From Thalassoglobus polymorphus (GTDB lineage Bacteria; Planctomycetota; Planctomycetia; Planctomycetales; Planctomycetaceae): a DNA stretch of 64,000 bases. The notes under the pieces are model-generated. The model had not been told where the DNA came from. It searched no databases and worked only from the letters and a program-made list of their open reading frames with translations. The first letter of the stretch is position 1. The number at the start of each line of letters is the position of its first letter. This document shows positions 1 through 9,115 of the stretch, one piece after another. Position numbers and translations under genes: made by a program. Where the stretch lies: the NCBI RefSeq assembly GCF_007744255.1, contig NZ_CP036267.1:2173500-2237499 (forward strand). Reading direction: 5' to 3'.

Positions 1-986
1 CCCAAGCTTGGGAAACTCCAGCAGAGCCAGAATATCTCTTGGGGCGGAAGACAAAAACGGCTCCACGTCAGCCATACACAGACTCTGCCAGTTCCGCCGT
101 CAGCATGACTGCTGGAATCAAAACTTATAACGCTGCGATCAACATTGACCACAACGGGAAGATGGTCGACACAATTGCTCATATGGCACAAAAAGAAGGT
201 TACAAAGTCGGTGTTGTTACGAGTGTTCCAATCAGCCATGCCACTCCAGCATCTGCATATTCACACAATGTCAAGCGACACGATTATCAAGACTTGACGA
301 ACGATCTTCTTGGAGTGAAGTCGGTCAATCATCCAGAGCAACCGCTTCCGGGTGTGGATGTTCTGATCGGAGCAGGATACGGAGAAGTTCGCAGCAAGGA
401 CTCCGGGCAAGGGAAAAACTTTGTTGAAGGAAACGCGTACCTGACAGCTCAAACGCTGAGCGAAATCGATTTCCGCAACGGAGGAAAGTACGTCGTCGCA
501 ATTCGTCAGCAAGGTGTTGATGGAGCCGAGCAACTCAAAGGAAAAGCGGAAGAAGCCATCGCCAGGGAGAGTCGTCTCTTTGGCTTTTTCGGAGTCAAGG
601 GTGGGCACTTGCCGTATCAAACAGCTGATGGCGACTTTCAACCAGCTATTGGACGTAAGAAAACAGCTGAGAAATACAGTAAGGCGGATTTGAGAGAGAA
701 TCCAACCCTGAGTGAGATGACCGAAGCTGCTCTCTCTGTTCTGGAGAAAAATGAAAAAGGCTTCTGGTTGATGGTTGAAGCAGGAGATGTCGACTGGGCG
801 AATCACGACAACAACATCGACAACTCTGCCGGCGCAGTGATGAGTGGAGATGCAGCGGTCAAAGTGGTCACAGACTGGGTTGAGAAAAACAGCTCCTGGG
901 ACGAGACCGTGATGATCGTGACAGCTGACCATGGTCACTTTCTGGTCCTGGAGAAGCCAGAATTGCTGGTTTCACCTGCGGAATAA
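1..986 (+). CDS. Alkaline phosphatase, 3' part (5' end outside window)
   Basis: The reading frame is open to the left edge (frame 3), so the start lies outside the window. The phosphoserine motif TDSASSA is near the beginning, a metal-ligand block reads VEAGDVDWANHDNN, and a second metal site reads TADHGH near the C-terminus. These are the alkaline phosphatase (PhoA superfamily) active-site signatures; the family hydrolyses phosphomonoesters, normally outside the cytoplasm. The C-terminus ends about 20 residues after TADHGH, shorter than E. coli PhoA. The export signal cannot be seen. The identity is well supported; substrate and phosphate regulation are not shown. Confidence 0.9.
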   Translation, partial: QAWETPAEPEYLLGRKTKTAPRQPYTDSASSAVSMTAGIKTYNAAINIDHNGKMVDTIAHMAQKEGYKVGVVTSVPISHATPASAYSHNVKRHDYQDLTNDLLGVKSVNHPEQPLPGVDVLIGAGYGEVRSKDSGQGKNFVEGNAYLTAQTLSEIDFRNGGKYVVAIRQQGVDGAEQLKGKAEEAIARESRLFGFFGVKGGHLPYQTADGDFQPAIGRKKTAEKYSKADLRENPTLSEMTEAALSVLEKNEKGFWLMVEAGDVDWANHDNNIDNSAGAVMSGDAAVKVVTDWVEKNSSWDETVMIVTADHGHFLVLEKPELLVSPAE

Positions 987-1256
987 GACATTCCCGTTGC
1001 CAAATTGTGAAACTCTGTGATAAACAGCGAGTTTGAAGCTCAATCAACCTCGCTGTCAGAGGTGTTGCAGCGATCGAATTGCGTTACGACGGACGCAAAT
1101 TTGAAGGCGAGCAGCAGAGAAGTCGTTGTCAGGCAGTCGTCGCTCGGGACCACGATCCGGGTGATTCCGACGGGCTCATGGCTCCGTTCTGCGATGATTC
1201 ATTCCTGCCCGCCCAGCAAAGTGCGTTTCAGAAGGACGCGCGTTTGAATATGCGTC

Positions 1257-2063
1257 ATGGAGGACGCAGTGGCATCGTTTAAGGAGCATGTTGGTTTTAG
1301 CGGATTGCTTGGAGTCGGTTACGGACTCGGAGCGACCTTTCTACTTGGATTTTCGCCAACTCAAGGCGCACTCGCTGGTTATCTCGCCGGTGTCGGAGGA
1401 ATGCTCCCCGATCTCGATTCACCGACCGGAAAGCCGGGACAGGAAATCTTCTCGCTGACTGCTGCCGTTGCTCCACTTGTTTTGATCGGAAACGTTCTCA
1501 AATGGGCCAAATTGCCGACGGATACTGAAACCGTCATGTTGACGATGCTGCTGATGTACTTCGCCATTCGATATGGCGGAGCTTGGTTTGTCGCCAAGCT
1601 AAGTGTGCATCGTGGAATGTTCCACAGTATTCCGGCAAACGTGATCGCTGCCGAGGTGACTTATCTCTTTTATCCAACTGAAAGCATTGTCGTAAAATGG
1701 TTGATGGCAGGAGCGATTGCCGTTGGATTTTTCTCGCATCTTCTTTTGGATGAAATTTATTCCATCACCTGGTCTGGAGCGATGCCCCGGTTGAAGAAGT
1801 CGTCCGGCACTGCAATTAAATTCTGGGGAAAAGAGTTCGGTCCGTCAGCGTTTACATACGTCATGCTGATGTTTCTGACGTTCGTTACGTTGGAAGATGC
1901 GGGAGTCATTTCGACAACTCGAGAACTTCAGGCAGCTCCGGCGGAAGAAGAAATTGATGGAGAGTCCCCCGAGACGCTATTGCCGGAATCGGTCGAGTCG
2001 CGAGCAGTTCAAGAAGCACGCCATATTCGCGATGAACTTTCAGATGCTCCGAAGTTTCAATAA
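1257..2063 (+). CDS. YdjM-like membrane-bound metal-dependent hydrolase
   Basis: 268 residues. Several hydrophobic segments (about residues 15-50, 70-115, 145-165, 195-215) enclose GGMLPDLDSP, HRGMFHS and HLLLDE. These Asp/His clusters match the YdjM/DUF457 family of inner-membrane proteins annotated as metal-dependent hydrolases, whose substrate is unknown. The C-terminal 60 residues are hydrophilic and acidic and probably cytoplasmic. The ATG at 1257 is the first start that keeps the whole family region. A strong hairpin terminator follows at 2156. The family call is reasonable; the function is open. Confidence 0.75.
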   Translation: MEDAVASFKEHVGFSGLLGVGYGLGATFLLGFSPTQGALAGYLAGVGGMLPDLDSPTGKPGQEIFSLTAAVAPLVLIGNVLKWAKLPTDTETVMLTMLLMYFAIRYGGAWFVAKLSVHRGMFHSIPANVIAAEVTYLFYPTESIVVKWLMAGAIAVGFFSHLLLDEIYSITWSGAMPRLKKSSGTAIKFWGKEFGPSAFTYVMLMFLTFVTLEDAGVISTTRELQAAPAEEEIDGESPETLLPESVESRAVQEARHIRDELSDAPKFQ

Positions 2064-2155
2064 GACGAGCAGTAATCTGATTAGGAATGATCCGGCAGGC
2101 CGCAAAAAAGCAGGCCAGCAGCCGTACTGTTCAAGTAAAAGCCGGGTTCAAAAAT

Positions 2156-2203
2156 AATAAGCCGGGACTATGATCCCGGCTTATTTCGGACTTTTCTTTT
2201 TTC
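2156..2203. terminator. Bidirectional rho-independent terminator
   Basis: A 12-bp perfect stem (AATAAGCCGGGA at 2156-2167 with TCCCGGCTTATT at 2174-2185) has a 6-nt loop and is followed by a T-rich run on the plus strand. A-rich sequence on the left gives T residues on the minus strand. It lies between two convergent genes and can serve both. Confidence 0.9.
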
Positions 2204-2255
2204 ACAAGTACTCAGTCGACCTCTGAGCCATATTGCCCAGCGTGTCACCTTCGTG

Positions 2256-3224
2256 TCACCGAGGTGCAACTGGTGGCATTTCTATGGCGATTTCCGTTTG
2301 GACCGGGGGCAGAATGTCTGAGACCTGTGTCTCCATCCCCGATGCAATGCGTTCTTTTTTCACAGTTTCAACATAGAGTGTTGCGGTGAGAGCAAGAAGT
2401 TTGTCAGCATCTTCTGAACGGACTCCCTCTAGATTCTGGGCAATTTTTTCGACCCATCCCGGTTGATGAGACATCGCCATCGACATCATTTCAACGAACA
2501 AGCTGATCTCTTCGAAGTTGCGGTCTGCAATTCGATTGCTGACTGGCGAAATCAATCTCGCAATTGCCTCGATCGCATTCGATGGAAACGACACATACAA
2601 ATCGAGCTGATGAACGATTGTTCCGTTTTCCCGAAAGGTCGGTTTTAAGTGCATCATGGCCATCGCCTGGACCGACTTTTTGATCGCTGGGCTTTTGAAT
2701 TCTCCGTGACAGGTCACGACGTAGTGTTCAGGCGTGTTTAATAATACGTGAACAGTTCCAAGGGTCCCGTCTTGCGTGTCCGTTTCAAATCGGGTTTCAG
2801 ATTCTCTTTTCATCTGAACGTTTGAAATGTTCATCGCACGCCAAATGCTGACTGCGACATCCGGGTGGTTCGTAAAGAATTCATAGCACCGCCGATCCGA
2901 TTCAAGTTCAATGACAGGAAGCCGGCGATACAGACTTAAATTATTTAGAATGTGTTGTGCATTCGCCTGAGACTGAGGCGACATCAGATGAAGAGGAAAC
3001 TCTGAGACCGCGGTCCGGCGAACGCGTCGACTCGACGTGCCGGTCTCAATCGTTTTGATCAGGATTGGTGAACCAACCTGCTCTTGTGATGTTTCCCCAA
3101 TTGGAATGACGGACCCGGTCTCTGGCCGATTTTCAGCGAAAGCCGAACCGGCAGAGCCAGCAATGGTCCCCACACTCAGTAGGCACCAGAGTCCCCCGAC
3201 AATTTGTGCGCGCAGCGTTTCCAT
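2256..3224 (-). CDS. Exported protein of unknown function
   Basis: 322 residues from the ATG at 3224, chosen because AAGGGGGGG lies 4 nt upstream; the longer upstream frame has no such site. The N-terminus has a Sec signal (METLRAQIVGGLWCLLSV, cleavage near AFA-EN). The mature part is about 295 residues with no repeat, heme motif or catalytic signature that I recognise. One HxxF/Cys-containing stretch (VTCHGEF) is not a CxxCH site. It is convergent with the YdjM-like gene and divergent from cysK. I do not recognise the family; it is probably a lineage-specific envelope protein. Confidence 0.7.
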   Translation of the reverse strand: METLRAQIVGGLWCLLSVGTIAGSAGSAFAENRPETGSVIPIGETSQEQVGSPILIKTIETGTSSRRVRRTAVSEFPLHLMSPQSQANAQHILNNLSLYRRLPVIELESDRRCYEFFTNHPDVAVSIWRAMNISNVQMKRESETRFETDTQDGTLGTVHVLLNTPEHYVVTCHGEFKSPAIKKSVQAMAMMHLKPTFRENGTIVHQLDLYVSFPSNAIEAIARLISPVSNRIADRNFEEISLFVEMMSMAMSHQPGWVEKIAQNLEGVRSEDADKLLALTATLYVETVKKERIASGMETQVSDILPPVQTEIAIEMPPVAPR

Positions 3225-3516
3225 TCGTCCCCCCCTTGACAGTCCGACTCGGCAAGAATTACCGAAGCTGGATGCCCCCCAGCTGTGATGGAACCGTACT
3301 TCCAGAATAATCGGCAAAGTCACTGCGATTCCGTCAGTCGAAATTCCGATCTATGCAAAAGGACGCTCAGTCCGGATGGTTCATCTCCGTTTTGAGAGAA
3401 AAAACAGGCCGGAAAACGTCTCGAATGAATTTCGTCTTGTTTGCATGTTCTGCAGCAACGATAATTCGGTTACGCATCAAGCGTTTTTTCTAACATTGAG
3501 TGGAAGGAGTCGGAGA
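3225..3516. other. Divergent promoter region, no gene
   Basis: 292 bp between the divergent exported-protein gene and cysK. It must contain promoters for both. I see no convincing -35/-10 pair, no riboswitch and no conserved repeat. In-frame extensions of both genes enter this space but lack ribosome-binding sites. Confidence 0.5.
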
Positions 3517-4449
3517 ATGCATTTCTTTAAAGACAACGCGGAAGCCATCGGACGGACACCATTGGTTCGAATCAACCATCTGACGAAGGGCCTCAACGGG
3601 ACCGTACTTGCGAAAACTGAAGGGCGTAACCCTGCCTATTCGGTCAAGTGCCGTATCGGTGCTGCGATGATTGCCGATGCAGAAGAACGTGGAGTTCTCA
3701 AGCCAGGAATGAAAGTCGTCGAGCCTACGAGCGGAAACACCGGGATCGCGCTCGCATTCGTTTGTGCTGCAAAAGGCTATCCACTCACCTTGACGATGCC
3801 GGATACAATGTCTGTCGAACGCCGATTGATGCTGAAAAGTTTCGGGGCAACTTTGATGCTGACTCCCGGAGCAGATGGCATGGGCGGTGCGATTTCCAAA
3901 GCGGAAGAGCTCTCGCAACAAGCCGATTATTACATGCCGCAACAGTTTAATAATCCTGCGAATCCAGAAATTCATTTCAAAACTACAGGTCCCGAAATCT
4001 GGGAAGCCATGGACGGGAAAGTCGATATTCTGGTTTCCGGTGTTGGCACTGGAGGAACAATTACAGGTGTGTCTCGGTACTTCAAAGAAGCAAAAGGGCA
4101 CGCCCTGCACGCGGTCGCTGTCGAGCCGGCTGCGAGTCCGGTGCTCTCGGGCGGTGCACCTGGAAAGCACAAAATTCAGGGGCTCGGAGCTGGTTTTATC
4201 CCGAATACTCTAGACATGAATATGGTCGATGAAGTTGTTCAGGTCACCGATGAAGAATCTTTCGAGATGGCTCCTCGTGTCGCTTCTGAAGAAGGAATCA
4301 CTTGCGGAATCAGCGGCGGAGCAGCCATGGCTGCCGCTTTGCGAATCGCTGCCCGTCCGGAGAGTAAGGATAAAAACATTGTCGTAATCCTCCCCGATAG
4401 CGGAGAGCGTTACTTGTCAACTTCCCTCTTCGATCACTGCCGGGATTAA
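3517..4449 (+). CDS. cysK: Cysteine synthase A (O-acetylserine sulfhydrylase)
   Basis: 310 residues, the usual CysK length. The ATG at 3517 was chosen because GGAAGGAG precedes it and the family N-terminus ([14 protein letters not shown]) follows; the upstream extension is spurious. Signatures: PLP lysine K44 in [18 protein letters not shown] for substrate binding, the phosphate loop [10 protein letters not shown], and [10 protein letters not shown] near the C-terminus. It converts O-acetylserine plus sulfide to cysteine in the cytoplasm. No cysE lies nearby. A family A element and a terminator follow. Confidence 0.95.
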   Translation: MHFFKDNAEAIGRTPLVRINHLTKGLNGTVLAKTEGRNPAYSVKCRIGAAMIADAEERGVLKPGMKVVEPTSGNTGIALAFVCAAKGYPLTLTMPDTMSVERRLMLKSFGATLMLTPGADGMGGAISKAEELSQQADYYMPQQFNNPANPEIHFKTTGPEIWEAMDGKVDILVSGVGTGGTITGVSRYFKEAKGHALHAVAVEPAASPVLSGGAPGKHKIQGLGAGFIPNTLDMNMVDEVVQVTDEESFEMAPRVASEEGITCGISGGAAMAAALRIAARPESKDKNIVVILPDSGERYLSTSLFDHCRD

Positions 4450-4535
4450 CTCGTGCCCAGCATTTTCGATATTGCTCCTGAAAAATCTTGAAGTCCCTAC
4501 GAATTCGAGTCATTCAGCAGGAGTTGTAGTTCTTA

Positions 4536-4635
4536 GAGCAGCTTGCTCTACCGTGTTCCCGTGAAGAACCCATTTCACTAGTAAAATTACTGTTCGCCAC
4601 GAGGCAGAACCTGCAAACTAATTCGAAAGATGCTC
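4536..4635 (-). mobile_element. Family A MITE-like element (100 bp), intact
   Basis: The element runs from GAGCAG to TGCTC and is flanked by TA on both sides (4534-4535 and 4636-4637). It reads in reverse relative to the copy at 23736. Shared blocks include CCCGTGAAGAAC, TGTTCGCCACGAGGCAGAAC and GAAAGATGCTC. It lies between the cysK stop and the cysK terminator, and its right TA abuts the terminator stem. It encodes no protein. Confidence 0.85.
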
Positions 4636-4636
4636 T

Positions 4637-4677
4637 AAAAAACGCCGGAGAGACATTTCGTCTCCTCGGCGTTTTTT
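4637..4677. terminator. Terminator between cysK and the cupin gene
   Basis: The stem AAAAAACGCCG-GAGAGAC pairs with GTCTC-CT-CGGCGTTTTTT around a short loop. T runs appear on both strands, so it can end both convergent transcripts. Confidence 0.88.
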
Positions 4678-4719
4678 GTTTTTGCAAAAGCGAGGTCGAA
4701 GCTTTATCGAGTTGTATCT

Positions 4720-5070
4720 TCAAGCTGATGATGACGCGTCTTTTCCAGGAAGTAGAATCGTCAACAAGAACGACGAGTCTTCAATTGCTTCGACGGAATG
4801 TTGTTCGGCTGTCGAGAGATACAACATTTCACCCGCTTCGAGATGCTTTGTTTCTCCCATCGTTGTGAACGCAAACTTTCCTTCGATGCATTGGACAAGA
4901 ATTTCGCCAGGTGCGGAGTGATCTTTCAGTACCTTCCCTGCGGGAAGCACCATGCGGATGACTTCGAGAGTCCCTGTTTTCACAAGTGCTTTGGTCGATG
5001 CCTTCTGCAGGTTCTCCCCCAAGGGACGAACATCAATAATTTCACCCGGTTGTGCATGTGAGATTGCCAT
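4720..5070 (-). CDS. Small cupin-domain protein
   Basis: 116 residues with an ideal AAGGAG site before the ATG. One cupin barrel: motif 1 around KDHSAPGEILVQCIEG (only one of the usual two His is present), motif 2 around LEAGEMLYLSTAEQHSVEA. It lies 68 bp downstream of the NO reductase gene on the same strand, so co-transcription is likely. Single-domain cupins of this type commonly sit beside NO or redox stress genes; the ligand or metal is not predictable here. Inference: an accessory protein in NO response. Confidence 0.75.
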   Translation of the reverse strand: MAISHAQPGEIIDVRPLGENLQKASTKALVKTGTLEVIRMVLPAGKVLKDHSAPGEILVQCIEGKFAFTTMGETKHLEAGEMLYLSTAEQHSVEAIEDSSFLLTILLPGKDASSSA

Positions 5071-5138
5071 TTTTTCTCCTTACTTCATGGGTTTCAAATC
5101 GCGTCAACTGACCCGATTCGTCTGAACGGAAACGTTGG

Positions 5139-7394
5139 TTAGTTTTCTTCGGGATGACGCTCCGTCACTTCAGCTCCGTTGGTACGGAATGAATGACCGG
5201 TACGTAAGCCTGCGACAAACAGCACTAGCGCAACCGCTCCTAAGAAGAAGATTGTATCTCCCGGGACTCGCATCCAGCGAAGAGTTTGCATCAAGTCTGT
5301 TTGCATGAATTCACTACTTCGAGCATACCAGTAACTGTGCTCCACAGACGCTTTCGTCTGCATGAGCCCAACGGGCAACAGACTCAGAATACACATTGCC
5401 ATTAAGCCGCCGTTGAGAGACCAGAACGAGAATCTCAACATGCCATCTTTCCATTCTCGTCCCGGAATCAGAACTCGCAAGCAGACCAGCATCAGGCCGA
5501 TCCCCAACATTCCGTAGACTCCAAATAACGCAGCATGGCCGTGGAGCGGTGTCGTGTTTAAACCTTGCATGTAGTACAGAGCAATGGGCGGATTGATCAT
5601 GAAACCGAACAGTCCCGCACCGAACATATTCCAGAAAGCGACTGAGATAAAGAAGTAGATCGGCCATTTATATCTTTGGACCCATGGAGATGTTCTCGAG
5701 CGCCGCAAATCTTCGGTGGCATCAAAACCGACCAGAACCAGCGGGACGACCTCCAACGCGCTGAAGACAGACCCCCACACAAGTGCAACGGTCGGTGTTC
5801 CTGAGAAATACAGGTGGTGGCATGTCCCGATAATTCCGCCAGCGAGGAAGATCGTCGCTGAGAGCAATGCTGCAGCCGCTGCGATTCCCGGACGAATGAG
5901 ATTCAGACGCATGAAGAGAAAGGCAATCACAGTCGTGGCGAAAACCTCAAAGAATCCTTCCACCCACAAGTGCACGACCCACCAGCGCCAGTATTCCACA
6001 ATCGATAAGTGTGTATGTCTACCCCAGGTTAACCCCGCTCCGTAGAAGAGTGCAATCGCCCCTGTTGCGACAGCCAGTAACGCCACAAGTTGTCGAGTTT
6101 CGCCAGTCTTCCGCAAGGCGGGGAGAAGGACGCGGATCATCAGGAACAGCCACAAGAGCAGCCCGATCATCAGGCCAATCTGCCAAACGCGGCCGAGGTC
6201 AACGTATTCGTATCCTTGGTGTCCCAGATAGAAAGAGACTGCATCCGACATCTTATTCTGAATGCTCAACCATTCACCCGTCAGCGACCCAACGACAACG
6301 AGTAATAAAGCAGCAAACAGAACATTCACACCGAGTGCTTGCCCTCTCGGTTCTTCACCACTGACGAGAGGGCCAATGAACAGACCGGCTGCCAGCCAGG
6401 CTGTCGCAATCCAGAATAGTCCCATTTGAACGTGCCAGGTTCGGCTTACGCTGTACGGCAGCCAATCAGAAAGTGGGAAACCATAGAACCCATCCCCCTC
6501 GACCCCGTAGTGCGCGGTGATGACCCCCAGTAGCATCTGTACAAGAATCAGTGCGGAAACAACCCAGAAGTATTTAATGGTTGCCCTCTGCGAAGAGGTT
6601 GCCTCCCAGAGCGCCAATGGGTCCGAATCGGGAGGAGGCAGTTCTTCCTCTTCGGATCGCTTGACTGCGTACCACCATGCCATCGACGCAATCCCGGCGA
6701 GCAGAACGATGATGCTTACGCCCGTCCAAACGATGTTGTCCCCTGTAGGGCGATTCCCGATGAGTGGCTCATGCGGCCAGTTGTTTGTGTAAGTGGAGAT
6801 GTCGTCCGGTCGATCGGTCGACGCAGCCCATGCCGTCCAGAAGATAAAAACTGATAACAAACGGACGCGTTCGGGAGTGGTGACCGCGTTCGGAGGAATC
6901 GCGTAATCAGGATTTCCTTTCATGAAGACATCGGTGTAGTGATCGAGATTCGATTGAAACGCTTCGAGCCGAAGCGGGGCAAGCGTGACAACACCTGTCG
7001 ATTCATCAAGCGTGTTGGTGTGCAAGAGTTCCGTTAAGCGAGCTACCAGTTGGCCTTGCCGCTCTTCTGACAGGTTTTCGTAATCGCTCTGAAATTCTTC
7101 ATCCGCCCATCGATTGAGAATGAACAGCGCTTCCCGATGGAGCCAATCTGCCGTCCAGTCCGGAGCGACATAACTTCCATGTCCCCAAATCGACCCAACC
7201 TGCATTCCCCCCATGGACTGCCACACATTCTGCCCTGCTGAAATCTCACCTTGCTCTATGAAGATCGTTCCATCTGTCGAAACGAACTGGTCAGGAATAG
7301 GTGGCATTTCCTGATAAATTCGCGTCCCGATCCAACCGAGAACGAGGAATGAAAAGACCATGACAAGTGTAAAAGCGATCCATAAACGCCGCAT
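5139..7394 (-). CDS. norZ: Quinol-dependent nitric oxide reductase (single-subunit qNor)
   Basis: 751 residues from the ATG at 7394, which has AAAGGAAGA 3 nt upstream; the longer TTG frame is unlikely. The N-terminus has one membrane helix and then the periplasmic extension typical of qNor (GQNVWQSMGG, GSIWGHGSYVAPDW). About 12 further helices carry the heme-copper-oxidase-type ligands: HLWVEGFFEVF (active-site His and Glu), TCHHLYFSG (His pair for the non-heme iron) and HGHAALFGVYG (heme ligands). It reduces 2 NO to N2O with quinol electrons, usually for detoxification when no other denitrification genes are present, and none are here. It is divergent from an Rrf2 regulator and upstream of a cupin. 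Confidence 0.92.
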   Translation of the reverse strand: MRRLWIAFTLVMVFSFLVLGWIGTRIYQEMPPIPDQFVSTDGTIFIEQGEISAGQNVWQSMGGMQVGSIWGHGSYVAPDWTADWLHREALFILNRWADEEFQSDYENLSEERQGQLVARLTELLHTNTLDESTGVVTLAPLRLEAFQSNLDHYTDVFMKGNPDYAIPPNAVTTPERVRLLSVFIFWTAWAASTDRPDDISTYTNNWPHEPLIGNRPTGDNIVWTGVSIIVLLAGIASMAWWYAVKRSEEEELPPPDSDPLALWEATSSQRATIKYFWVVSALILVQMLLGVITAHYGVEGDGFYGFPLSDWLPYSVSRTWHVQMGLFWIATAWLAAGLFIGPLVSGEEPRGQALGVNVLFAALLLVVVGSLTGEWLSIQNKMSDAVSFYLGHQGYEYVDLGRVWQIGLMIGLLLWLFLMIRVLLPALRKTGETRQLVALLAVATGAIALFYGAGLTWGRHTHLSIVEYWRWWVVHLWVEGFFEVFATTVIAFLFMRLNLIRPGIAAAAALLSATIFLAGGIIGTCHHLYFSGTPTVALVWGSVFSALEVVPLVLVGFDATEDLRRSRTSPWVQRYKWPIYFFISVAFWNMFGAGLFGFMINPPIALYYMQGLNTTPLHGHAALFGVYGMLGIGLMLVCLRVLIPGREWKDGMLRFSFWSLNGGLMAMCILSLLPVGLMQTKASVEHSYWYARSSEFMQTDLMQTLRWMRVPGDTIFFLGAVALVLFVAGLRTGHSFRTNGAEVTERHPEEN

Positions 7395-7606
7395 TGCTCT
7401 TCCTTTGAATTGTCCCAAGAGGATTGTCAGTAGATTTGTGTTTCAACGAGTTCCGTAACTTCTTTTGATCCGTTCAACCGAATTTTTTTTACAAACTGCA
7501 TGTTCAGGTGTAGATTTCGTTCACGAAAAAAACGCTCATTGCGCAGGTCATAAAAAGAATAAGTCGTTCATCCAAAACGGATTGAAAGTGAATCTGAGAA
7601 TAACTC

Positions 7607-7634
7607 TTGAAATGTTCACGTCAAGGTGTAGAAT
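7607..7634 (+). promoter_or_regulatory. Sigma70-type promoter of the Rrf2 regulator
   Basis: TTGAAA (7607-7612) and TAGAAT (7629-7634) are separated by 16 bp, each 5 of 6 to consensus. The predicted start leaves a leader of roughly 35 nt before the GTG at 7677. Regulator operators would be expected around this site but I could not define one. Confidence 0.6.
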
Positions 7635-7676
7635 GAGCCGAGTTTGAAAATTTCGTTTTTCAGGAGGAGTGTTTCT

Positions 7677-8099
7677 GTGTTACCAAAGACAGCAGAGTAT
7701 GCCCTACGTGCTGTTGCGTGCTTGGCTGGAGATTCAGAGTTGGCAATCGCTGCTGATTCCCTGTCAACGAGAACTCAGATCCCGCGAAGATATTTACACA
7801 AGGTTCTTCAGGATCTTGTAAAGGCTGACCTTGTGCAATCTCGCCCCGGTCCCGGAGGCGGGTATCTGCTGTCTCAATCTGCTGCCGAAATCACAATTCT
7901 TGACGTCGTGAATGCCGTCTCTCCGCTTGAGCGAATCCACCACTGCCCTTTGGGCCTCCCTTGTCATACCTCCTTGTGTCCGCTGCATGAAGAACTTGAC
8001 AAAGCCTACGCTGCCACGGAGCAAGCTTTTTCACGAGTGACCATCCAGGATATTCTTGAGTCGACAAATCCAGTTGTTCCCTTATGCGAGATTTCCTGA
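7677..8099 (+). CDS. Rrf2-family transcriptional regulator, probable Fe-S NO sensor (NsrR-like)
   Basis: 140 residues from the GTG at 7677, with AGGAGGA 8 nt upstream. The N-terminal winged helix begins VLPKTAEYALRAVACLA, followed by the recognition segment (QIPRRYLHKVLQDL) and wing (GPGGGYLL). Three cysteines at C90, C96 and C101 (C-x5-C-x4-C) match the cluster-binding loop of Rrf2 proteins such as NsrR and IscR, with slightly different spacing. It is divergent from the NO reductase, so control of that gene by NO damage to an Fe-S cluster is the natural inference. An IscR-like or other role is possible. Confidence 0.85.
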   Translation: MLPKTAEYALRAVACLAGDSELAIAADSLSTRTQIPRRYLHKVLQDLVKADLVQSRPGPGGGYLLSQSAAEITILDVVNAVSPLERIHHCPLGLPCHTSLCPLHEELDKAYAATEQAFSRVTIQDILESTNPVVPLCEIS

Positions 8100-8213
8100 T
8101 TCATAAGTGATACGGATTCGTGTTCAATTTAGATTCAGTCCAATTCAGATTCGAGGCCAATCAATCGACAAGAGTTCCCACCCCATTACCTTCCTCATCT
8201 TTAGGAGAACGCT

Positions 8214-8831
8214 GTGACCTTCCGAAATATTTTTTCCCGATTCGCAACGATGAGTCTGATTTGCGTTTTGGGAGCTGCGATGTTGATTGCTGAAGAGAAG
8301 AGTTCTACGGACTCCGAAGCTGTTGAAGAGCAAAAAGAGATTCCGCGAGTTTCACTTGACGAAGCACGCGAGCAAGCCGAGCTCATGCACTTACTCTACA
8401 ATTCAACTCTCGAAACTCTTCATGACCGCTACTTTCATGGAGACCGTGCAATGGTCCCCGCACGTGCAATGATAGATGTTTTTCGTGATATGGAACGTCG
8501 AACGCATACAAAAGCACGATGGATTTCGGCGAGTTTGAAACCGATGAGTATCGACAACAAACCAGAAACGGACTTCGAGAAAAGGGCAGCGATGAACATC
8601 TCCAAAGGAGAATCGAAGTTCGAAACCGTCGAAGATGGGTATTATCGACGTGCGGGGAGCATCTCCTTGAATCACGGCTGTGTTGGGTGCCATGCGGGTT
8701 TGTCGAACACGTCAACGGCTCGTCAGTTTGCCGGTTTGGTGATCAGTGTCCCTGTGAAGAAAGGCGTTGTTCTGAATTCAGATGCAAACTCATCGCCAAA
8801 ACCATCGGCAAAATCGACGAAGTTAGAATAG
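8214..8831 (+). CDS. Exported mono-heme c protein, DUF3365 (Tll0287-like)
   Basis: 205 residues from the GTG at 8214, with AGGAGA 5 nt upstream. The N-terminal hydrophobic segment (residues 10-26) is a signal peptide or anchor. A helical region (EAREQAELMHLLYNSTLETL) precedes a sensor-like domain; the heme c site CVGCH is at residues 156-160, followed by AGLVISVPVKK, a typical DUF3365 end. Such domains bind one c heme and resemble PAS-like gas or redox sensors. It is 114 bp downstream of the Rrf2 gene on the same strand. A paralogue lies at 22827. Inference: a periplasmic NO/redox-responsive heme protein. Confidence 0.8.
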   Translation: MTFRNIFSRFATMSLICVLGAAMLIAEEKSSTDSEAVEEQKEIPRVSLDEAREQAELMHLLYNSTLETLHDRYFHGDRAMVPARAMIDVFRDMERRTHTKARWISASLKPMSIDNKPETDFEKRAAMNISKGESKFETVEDGYYRRAGSISLNHGCVGCHAGLSNTSTARQFAGLVISVPVKKGVVLNSDANSSPKPSAKSTKLE

Positions 8832-9115
8832 GCATCGCACGAAGTTGTTGATCGATCCCGCCGACTGCGGCATGGAACGCGATAACGACGTAATGCGCTG
8901 AGATACGCTGTGATGAGCAAGCTCGCTGGCCCGCTCATCACAGTCGGCATTTGCAAGACTCCTCCATAAAGCAGCTTGTTGTGCCCGCTAGGACGCGAAT
9001 ACCAAATCGAACAATGAGATGGGTGAACCACGCGATGGGTGAACCACCCTGCTCTGTCGAAGTTTAGCGCCCAGCAGCAAGCTGTGAATGTCGCTTATTT
9101 TTTGTCTGGGGCGGG
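8832..9115. other. Intergenic region with hairpin and short tandem duplication
   Basis: 284 bp between convergent genes. CTGTGATGAGC (8908-8918) pairs with GCTCATCACAG (8933-8943); there is no T tract, so termination is uncertain. A 16-bp unit beginning GATGGGTGAACCAC is duplicated in tandem at 9018-9049. Confidence 0.6.

Noticed and set aside
1-12. The first 12 bases, CCCAAGCTTGGG, look like a synthetic HindIII linker
   Set aside because: The alkaline phosphatase frame reads through it without a break, so a coincidental palindrome is the simpler explanation; it cannot be tested without upstream sequence.
1017-1247. 76- and 67-codon frames between alkaline phosphatase and the YdjM-like gene
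   Set aside because: They overlap each other, have no ribosome site and end at the start of the real gene.
7460-7500. FNR/DNR-like palindrome TTGATCCGTTCAA near the NO reductase promoter
   Set aside because: Its spacing is one base short of the TTGAT-N4-ATCAA consensus and it appears without a second half; not reported as a site.
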